Source: Allacma fusca
Taxonomy: Eukaryota; Arthropoda; Collembola; Symphypleona; Sminthuridae
Direction of reading: 5' to 3'
Assembly (NCBI GenBank): GCA_947179485.1
Contig: OX359246.1
Span: forward strand, 46,975,632 to 47,039,631
DNA: 64,000 nt
The notes beneath the pieces are model-generated. The model saw only the letters and a list, made by a program, of their open reading frames with translations, had not been told where the DNA came from and did not search any database. Below, piece after piece: positions 57,669 to 64,000 of the stretch (position 1 is the stretch's first letter; each line of letters starts with the position of its first letter). The position numbers were made by a program, and so were the translations under genes.

Positions 57669-58130
57669 CTATAAGTGAACGAAACCCTGCAGTTCTTCAT
57701 CCGTCACATCATATATTCCAAATTTTTGAGAGTACATGATTGGCAAGGCAACAAAACTCCATTGCGCTAATGCCGCATCAAATTGACTAAAATAATAAAA
57801 TCTGGACGGGTTCTCCAGCGGTAAAATATCTTGAGCTAATTCTGATGACTCCAAGTCAGCTTCCCATAATTTCCCTCTTGGTTTTGTAGAGTCTTCGTCG
57901 TCCTCAGTAGGTTCTTCTATCACAGGCTTTCAAAAATCTGGGTGTTGGGCTTGAACTTGCTGACCCATGCCATGATGGATTTTCCTGACGGTGCTCAAAC
58001 TGGTGAAGAAAGGACGGGATAAGTCATCGGAGATGTCAGAGTCGTACCACAATTTAACTTGGAGCAATGTTGCTAAATAACGCTTCAGAGCTAACTCCGG
58101 CGTGTGAGATTTTTGCGTATCCATCAACAT
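57669..58130 (-). pseudogene. DUF2236 (mpaB/rubber-oxygenase-like) gene fragment
   Basis: On minus, starting at 58130: MLMDTQKSHTPELALKRYLA, WYDSDISDD, SLSTVRKIHHGMGQQV, then an in-frame TGA (57,927-57,929), an acidic insert, and FDAALAQWSFVALPIMYSQK, FGIYDVTDEELQGFVHL. This is the central part of the ER-bound oxygenase mpaB / DUF2236 family of insects, including the heme-binding-region His in RKIHH. The expected upstream exon and the region after FVHL (normally W..IG) are missing; the frame ends in TAG. A decayed or truncated host gene copy. Confidence 0.6.
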
Positions 58131-58134
58131 TATC

Positions 58135-58764
58135 AGCTTTCTTCTTGTAAACCCTCAAAGTAAAACTCAAACTGCCTTGACGTATGTAATTGCATGTACA
58201 AATGCTCTGGTGCCTTGCAATTTTTGTTTTTTACCTTAAGGTTCTGTTGTCAAACAGAATTCTGTTTGTTTTCACATTGTTTTTATTTTGTTCAAGAACC
58301 AAAAGAAGAGCAAAAGGACAAACTAAACGTGATCAGTATTACTCCACTAGGTATAGGTAAATAACTATACATGTATGTAATGAAATTCCAATTTCGATCC
58401 CGGATAAGCAGAGTTTGTAAGTTTTTATATTATTAAAGTTTAATTATTAAAAATTCTGGTTTACAGTACTCATCTATATTTGTCCTAATTCCCAAGAACA
58501 CGACGAATTTCATATACCTTCTGATCTTCAATAAGTAAAGCTTGATTATATAGTAATTATTCTTGTTCAAACCTTTCGCAATATAGCGATAATCATGCAG
58601 TTTAAAATCAGTCAATGAATGCATATAACAGACTTAGTATTCGTTCATAGGTTAGGTTTTTGTCTTATACATTTATTTATTGAGTTATATTAGTTTATAG
58701 TTGTAACTACACGGTGTACATACTGATGGACTTCATACGTGAATGACGAACTAAATAAAAACAT
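58135..58764. other. Spacer left of the inverted repeat
   Basis: AT-rich, no gene or repeat recognised. Confidence 0.5.
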
Positions 58765-58933
58765 ACTACCAATGACCACGCCAATCAAAACATACAAATA
58801 CAGCTATACATTCAGTCTCACAAGTAGTATGAGTAGTAAAATGACAATAACAATAATAATTACAGATAATTAATATTTACAAAAAAAACAAATACATAAA
58901 ATCATGAACATAGCGATATGCAATAATTGAGAT

Positions 58934-59515
58934 TTAGCTTTGGTTCGATAAAGAACTATCCTCAACTTCCATCGTCACAGGAATTTCTACAGCTTGTGGT
59001 TTTGAAGGTTGTTCAGGAACAGGTAAAGGCACTTCTATCTTAAGCACACCCTCTGGGGTCAGCCTGGATTGTACCTCCTCCAATTTGGCTTCTTCAGGTA
59101 AAGTAATCTTCTTTGTGAACACTTTGCTCAGAGTGGAAGTCCCATCTTCCGAAGTCTGCTCAAACTTCATTTCAACAATGGCAACCCGGTCCTTTATCTT
59201 CACATCCAAATTCTCCGGTTTAAAGTCTTCTCCTACCGGGACGCTGATACAGAACTGACCCTTGCTGATTTCCACAATAGTATGGACCGGATCAATTGGG
59301 CTTCTAATGATTTTACGAATTGAAGTAGCACCGCAAGTTTTGTTCGTGAGCTTCTTCTCTTTTGCGGGAAACTCCTTCGACTTCTCTTGTTTTCTATCAT
59401 CAGCGAAACTGAGAAACAGTGGCCAGAAACCCATTTCCTCCTCCGTAGCTTTTTGAGGCTGAACAACAGTGAAATACGGATGGACAATTCTTTGGGTGTA
59501 GCTTCTGCAAGGCAT
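58934..59515 (-). CDS. Small heat shock protein E, 193 aa
   Basis: Hsp20/alpha-crystallin chaperone. The N-terminus MPCRSYTQRIVHPYF is followed by a Phe-rich stretch (MGFWPLFLSF, 28-37). The alpha-crystallin domain is about 87-165, with DFKPENLDVKIKDR, FTKKITLP (133-140) and PEGVLKIEVPLP. AVEIPV (175-180) is the C-terminal motif. The ATG at 59513-59515 is chosen because the 5'-UTR intron acceptor (TTTTTTAG) lies just upstream; the intron is 59529-59722. It differs from E' at seven positions, among them Glu96 (Lys in E') and Lys131 (Gln in E'). Confidence 0.93.
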   Translation of the reverse strand: MPCRSYTQRIVHPYFTVVQPQKATEEEMGFWPLFLSFADDRKQEKSKEFPAKEKKLTNKTCGATSIRKIIRSPIDPVHTIVEISKGQFCISVPVGEDFKPENLDVKIKDRVAIVEMKFEQTSEDGTSTLSKVFTKKITLPEEAKLEEVQSRLTPEGVLKIEVPLPVPEQPSKPQAVEIPVTMEVEDSSLSNQS

Positions 59516-60091
59516 CTTTGCGTTAATTCTAAAAAAAATCAAATAAATACATTACGTATGATTTTGAATTGTTTGTATTCATGCATTGACGTCTTTGTGT
59601 ATACACTGCAATTTCCATTGAAATACGTTAAGAACATTATAATTGACAGTGTGCTTATTTATTACGTACGTGAAATTATACCTACAGAATAATTAAAATA
59701 ATTATTATAATAAGAAACCTACCTTTTAAACAATCACTCCAAACGGCTGATACTTTACAATAATTGTCGTGAATACAACGGCAAGCTTAACGTTACTTAT
59801 TCACAGGATCTGTCCGAAAAAAAAATGATTCCTGGGTGTTTTTTTTTAAGTAAATAGGTTTTCAAAAACAATCTCTTCAAATTGTAAATTATTGTGTACA
59901 CCTCTACAAAGTGTCTGTGTATTAAGAAGAAAAATGTGCGTTTCGTACAATCCTTTACGTTCAGGTTAATAATTGTGATGGAATTAACTGTGGGGCGATG
60001 TAAGCTTCTGAAGTTATTCTTTATTTCTGTTCGTCACGTTCTAGTATGAGACGGGAGAGCAAACTGTGATGAATGAAGGTAGGAACGGTGG

Positions 60092-60212
60092 CTTTTATAT
60101 TGCGAGATGTGAGATTGCAATTGTCAGCAGTGGACAACGTTTTGTACGTTAAGGGTTTAGCATGAAGCAGAAAGATGCAGAAGGTTGTGGATGCTTGTGG
60201 AAATTGCGAGAA
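60092..60212 (-). promoter_or_regulatory. Promoter of sHSP E: HSE and TATA box
   Basis: On minus, TATAAAAG is at 60099-60092. Upstream, TTCtcGCAatTTC (60212-60200) is a three-unit HSE with one mismatch. It is identical to the E' promoter. Confidence 0.65.
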
Positions 60213-60258
60213 CTCCCTTCCCGAATATGTGCGAGTGTTCGAGTACATTCGCTTTTTG

Positions 60259-62462
60259 GTCAGGGGCTGTGCATAAATAAAGTTGGAATTTCTTGGGCGG
60301 GCGAGTGTTTTCAGGTGAAGGATTATGTGTATACTGCAGGTCTGAAGTGATAATATCACTGAACGCGTTTATTGATTTATGGAAAAAATTATTGGACACG
60401 TTGGGAAAATTTAACACAAGTATTTCTAAATATGGTTTCATCAAGTTTAAAATGAGCTAAACAATAATAATTATTGTTAAATATTCGTTTGCTTATTGCT
60501 GTAATTATTACAGCAATAAGCAAACGAATATTTGCATCCCGTCTTCTGGTATGCACTACGTACATGTTACTCATTGTCAGTCAATAGTTTGTTTTACTTT
60601 TAATAAACATGTGGTTTTAGTTGCTTCGTGTTGACACTTAATCATTCTAAGTATAGACATAAAGCATGTATAACATTTTGTCTGAATGAGCAATGTATGT
60701 AATGCAATTTGCCTCTCCACAGCCAATATACAGAATATTTGAATGAAAAAGTAAAAAAAAATAATAAAGACGGGAAACTTGTACAGAGTGACGAGTGACA
60801 CAAATCATTACCACCCAGACCTTAGACTAGTAAAAATATTTAATTCCCGGTGTTCTCACAACTTCGTGGTTGTGAGAATCAATTCACCTGCTTCCCTGCT
60901 TTTACCAATGAAGGTGGTACAAGGCTCAAATGAATCCCTATGTTTCCCAAAAGAACATCGTTTTAAATTATTTGTATGAACGACAGACTGTGCATAAAAA
61001 ATTGGGAGGTCAGAAGCTCTTCTTGTCCACACCATTGTCACTAATGACAAATTCCCCCAACCTTTTGGGCATGACTCGTAAGAAAAGAAAGCATGGTCGG
61101 GTAAGTTCATCAGAAGGAGAAAAGTTGCGGAAATGATAGTTTCTCGTCTTGACACTTTTTCATGGACGATCTGAAATTCAGAAAAATATTCCAAATATTA
61201 TAGCATTTAAATGCTCAACTCTCGGCTACGAGAGTTGGGGAGCAGATATTGTAAAGTAAAATAATGTATTAATATCAGTAATAATAACAGTTTCCAGGAA
61301 AACTTAACAAAATGAAAAACTAGCCGAACATACACAAGACACTACGAGGAAGCAAAACAAATATAAAAAATACGCATCAATTTTGGGAAAAAATATTTCA
61401 TATTAATTTCATTCCAGTGTGCGTTACAAATGCCAAAAAAGAACCAACGTGAGTATATGTAGACTATCAGGCTCAAGTTTGTCGAAGGGGTAATTTTGAT
61501 CAATTATTATTTCCCTGTCAATTTGGGGCCAACCAAGGATCTACCAGAGTACTGTAATTTACAAGAGACCAGAAGATATAAAGTCTGGTTAACAATTAAC
61601 AACTGGGTAGCATGCAGGATGACACAAAACGACGATCACCCCACTAGCTCATAAATGATATGAGGGATGAGTAACTCATAAAATATTGATTCCCCCATTC
61701 TTAAGAAAATTGTTCAAATGTTCTAAAATTTATTTTATTGAGCCACGTCAATTTTACAGTCACAACGAGGTCACTAGTATGAAGAAATATTTTACGGATT
61801 ATGATCTTAACAGTTATTTCTTTCAAAAACAATTTTTTCAAGATTATATTTTCATAAATTTATAGGCAATCTAGGGACATCTCTGGTAGGCCTCTTCGTT
61901 GCGGTAATTGGTAATTATTACTGCCTCACATTTTTAAATTCTGAGAACGCAGTTTTTGACTGAAGGTGATATCAGGCTTACATCCATCCTCTTATGAAAG
62001 TTGATACAACTAGGGTTTTGAAATATCTCCAAATATTTTGTTAAACAACACATAAAAATGACATTGGGGAGTTTGTAATGTTTTTCTGCCCTCAGAAATT
62101 GTCTCTTTTGGTAGCTGCCAGCCTTAGATTTTGTACAACTTTAAAATTGTGCTTTACTGTAAATTAGTGGTAGTTTCCTTTTTGCTATTCGGAGAAATAG
62201 TTATTTTATTTTATTTCTACTCCAGTATGAAAGTACTTATTAGATTCATCGGGAAGTACTTGGCAAGTATATGTGTAATTATGTACGCAGTAAAATTACT
62301 ACAGTAGCTCATTCTTGCTTGATTAATCTATTGGTGACGTAAAACATACACATGTAGGTTGACATTGTATGTAAACATTGTAGTATATAAGGGAAAGAGC
62401 TAGAACTGAGTAGAATAAGTTTTGCACGAAAGTCTACAGTCTACACATACAAACAAGAAGTA
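60259..62462. other. Spacer between the inverted arms
   Basis: Separates the divergently placed promoters of E and E'. It has a 55-bp palindrome at 60479-60533 and a hairpin (AACTCTCG-GCTA-CGAGAGTT) near 61,222. No gene is recognised. The part next to E' (62,390-62,420) resembles the D pseudogene 5' flank. Confidence 0.55.
60479..60533. repeat. 55-bp palindrome
   Basis: Two perfect 27-bp inverted arms (from AAATATTCGTTTGCTTATTG) surround a single central T at 60506. It lies about 220 bp from the inner edge of the left arm of the sHSP inverted duplication. Confidence 0.95.
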
Positions 62463-62508
62463 ACCAAAGCGAATGTACTCGAACACTCGCACATATTCGG
62501 GAAGGGAG

Positions 62509-62629
62509 TTCTCGCAATTTCCACAAGCATCCACAACCTTCTGCATCTTTCTGCTTCATGCTAAACCCTTAACGTACAAAACGTTGTCCACTGCTGACAA
62601 TTGCAATCTCACATCTCGCAATATAAAAG
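62509..62629 (+). promoter_or_regulatory. Promoter of sHSP E': HSE and TATA box
   Basis: TTCtcGCAatTTC at 62509-62521 fits the nTTCnnGAAnnTTCn pattern with one mismatch. TATAAAAG is at 62622-62629. A probable start site (ATCACAGTTTA) lies about 30 bp downstream. Confidence 0.65.
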
Positions 62630-63208
62630 CCACCGTTCCTACCTTCATTCATCACAGTTTACTCTCCCGTCTCATACTAGAACGTGACGAACAGAAATAA
62701 AGAATAACTTCAGAAGTTTAAATCGCCCCACAGTTAATTCCATCACAATTATTAACCTGAACGTAAAGGATTGTACGAAACGCACATTTTTCTTCTTAAT
62801 ACACAGACACTTTGTAGAGGTGTACACAATTATTTACAATTTGAAGAGATTGTTTTTGGAAACCACTTTACTTAAAAAAGACACCCCGAAATCATTTTTT
62901 TCGGAGAGATCCTGTGAACAAGTAACGTTAAGCTTGCCGTTGTATTCACGACAATTATTGTAAAGTATCAGCCGTTTGAAGTGATTATTTAAAAGGTAGG
63001 TTTCTAATTCTACTATAATAATTATTTTAATTATTCTGTACGTATAATTTCACATTTAATAAAAAATCACACTGTAAATTATAATGCTCTTATCGTATTT
63101 CAATGGAAATTGCAGTGTATACACAAAGACGTCAATGCATGAATACAAACAATTCAAAATCATACTCAATGTATTTATTTGATTTTTTTTTTCAGAATTA
63201 ACGCAAAG

Positions 63209-63790
63209 ATGCCTTGCAGAAGCTACACCCAAAGAATTGTCCATCCGTATTTCACTGTTGTTCAGCCTCAAAAAGCTACGGAGGAGGAAATGGGTTTCTG
63301 GCCACTGTTTCTCAGTTTCGCAGATGATAGAAAACAAGAGAAGTCGAAGGAGTTTCCCGCAAAAGAGAAGAAGCTCACGAACAAAACTTGCGGTGCTACT
63401 TCAATTCGTAAAATCATTAGAAGCGCAATTGATCCGGTCCATACGATTGTGGAAATCAGCAAGGGTCAGTTCTGTATCAGCGTCCCGGTAGGAAAAGACT
63501 TTAAACCGGAGAATTTGGATGTGAAGATAAAGGACCGGGTTGCCATTGTTGAAATGAAGATTGAGCAGACTTCCGAAGATGGGACTTCCATTCTGAGCCA
63601 AGTGTTCACAAAGAAGATTACTTTACCTGAAGAAGCCAAGTTGGAGGAGGTAAAATCCAGACTGACCCCAGAGGGTGTACTTAAGATAGAAGTGCCTTTA
63701 CCAGTGCCTGAAAACCCTTCAAAACCACAAGCTGTAGAAATTCCTGTGACGATGGAAGTTGAGGATAGTTCTTTATCGAACCAAAGCTAA
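63209..63790 (+). CDS. Small heat shock protein E', 193 aa
   Basis: Inverted duplicate of E with seven substitutions (about 96% identity). The alpha-crystallin domain is about 87-165, with FTKKITLP at 133-140 and AVEIPV at 175-180. Start at 63209, 13 bases after the acceptor TTTTTTTTTCAG. The 5'-UTR intron 62996-63195 has donor AAAAG/GTAGGT. Promoter HSE and TATA are conserved with E. Residue 96 is Lys as in the A, B and C proteins (GKD), so the Glu in E is the derived state. Confidence 0.93.
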   Translation: MPCRSYTQRIVHPYFTVVQPQKATEEEMGFWPLFLSFADDRKQEKSKEFPAKEKKLTNKTCGATSIRKIIRSAIDPVHTIVEISKGQFCISVPVGKDFKPENLDVKIKDRVAIVEMKIEQTSEDGTSILSQVFTKKITLPEEAKLEEVKSRLTPEGVLKIEVPLPVPENPSKPQAVEIPVTMEVEDSSLSNQS

Positions 63791-64000
63791 ATCTCAATTA
63801 TTGCATATCGCTATATTCTCGATTTTATATTTGTTTTTTTTGTACATTAATTATCTGTAATAATTATTGCTGTTGTCATTTTACTGCTCATACTACTTTT
63901 GAGAGTGAATGTTACAGCTATGTACATTTGTATGTTTTGATGCGCGTGGTCAGAGGTAATTAGTCGAATTCAAATATGTACATATTTAATGAAACTCAAT

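Larger units (their letters stand above)
58765..60258. repeat. Left arm of a 1.5-kb inverted duplication
   Basis: Reverse complement of 62,463-63,955. It carries gene E with its 3' flank, 5'-UTR intron, TATA box and HSE. Homology begins near CCAATGACCACGCC (58,765) and ends at CATTCGCTTT (60,258). Confidence 0.92.
62463..63955. repeat. Right arm of the 1.5-kb inverted duplication
   Basis: Mirror of 58,765-60,258, carrying E' with its promoter and flanks. The 225 bases at 62,473-62,700 are virtually identical to the left arm; the 3' flank is more diverged. Confidence 0.92.

Noticed and set aside
59262..59456. Frames antisense to E/E' (59,262-59,456 and 63,268-63,462)
   Set aside because: They mirror the sHSP coding sequence and show no independent features.
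60021..60359. Minus-strand frame repeated at 62,473-62,700
   Set aside because: It is the promoter and 5'-UTR region of E/E' read through; the identity reflects the inverted duplication rather than a protein.

Overview
The window is AT-rich eukaryotic DNA from an arthropod, most likely an insect. Genes are split by short GT-AG introns (about 60-200 bp). The transposons are typical of insects: piggyBac, hAT MITEs, PIF/Harbinger, Ty3/gypsy, Tc1/mariner and a LINE fragment. The host genes are small heat shock proteins with TATA boxes and heat shock elements (HSEs), plus relics of the DUF4806 and DUF2236 families. The species cannot be named from the sequence.

The backbone is a cluster of small heat shock protein (sHSP, alpha-crystallin domain) genes. 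Reading left to right: A1 (7.2 kb), B1 (10.5 kb), A2 (13.3 kb), the orphaned promoter of B2 (16.1 kb), the B2 pseudogene (29.8 kb), C (32.5 kb), a C-like pseudogene (48.3 kb), a D pseudogene (56.8 kb), and the inverted pair E (minus strand, 59.5 kb) and E' (plus strand, 63.2 kb). A1-B1-A2-B2 is a tandem duplication of a roughly 6 kb two-gene unit. E and E' lie on arms of a roughly 1.5 kb inverted repeat around a 2.2 kb spacer. The intact genes share a 5'-UTR intron, upstream HSE-like motifs, a TATA box and a C-terminal I-P-V motif. All have Lys where alpha-crystallins carry the conserved Arg of the FxR motif.

The most striking structure is at 16,067-30,478. A Ty3/gypsy element inserted into the TATA box of B2, with target duplication TATAA, and moved its two HSEs about 13.4 kb away from the coding region. 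That element's left LTR contains a two-gene PIF/Harbinger transposon, whose second gene contains a hAT-like MITE in an intron. Another hAT MITE splits the pol region. The stranded B2 reading frame has two stops and appears to have lost its splice acceptor.

Other regions: 1-1117 holds the 3' part of a piggyBac transposase gene with three introns, followed by a 100-bp tandem array. 3-6 kb holds a 25-bp array and three hAT MITEs, one nested in another. 35.8-41.7 kb (minus strand) holds a SAMD3-like multi-exon gene whose probable SAM exons lie beyond a decayed transposon-like gene, itself hit by a mariner-type element. 44.8 kb carries a BTB domain exon, 53.9 kb a DUF4806-like gene, and 57.7-58.1 kb a DUF2236 (mpaB-like oxygenase) relic. 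The long remaining stretches carry duplicated non-coding segments or nothing recognisable.
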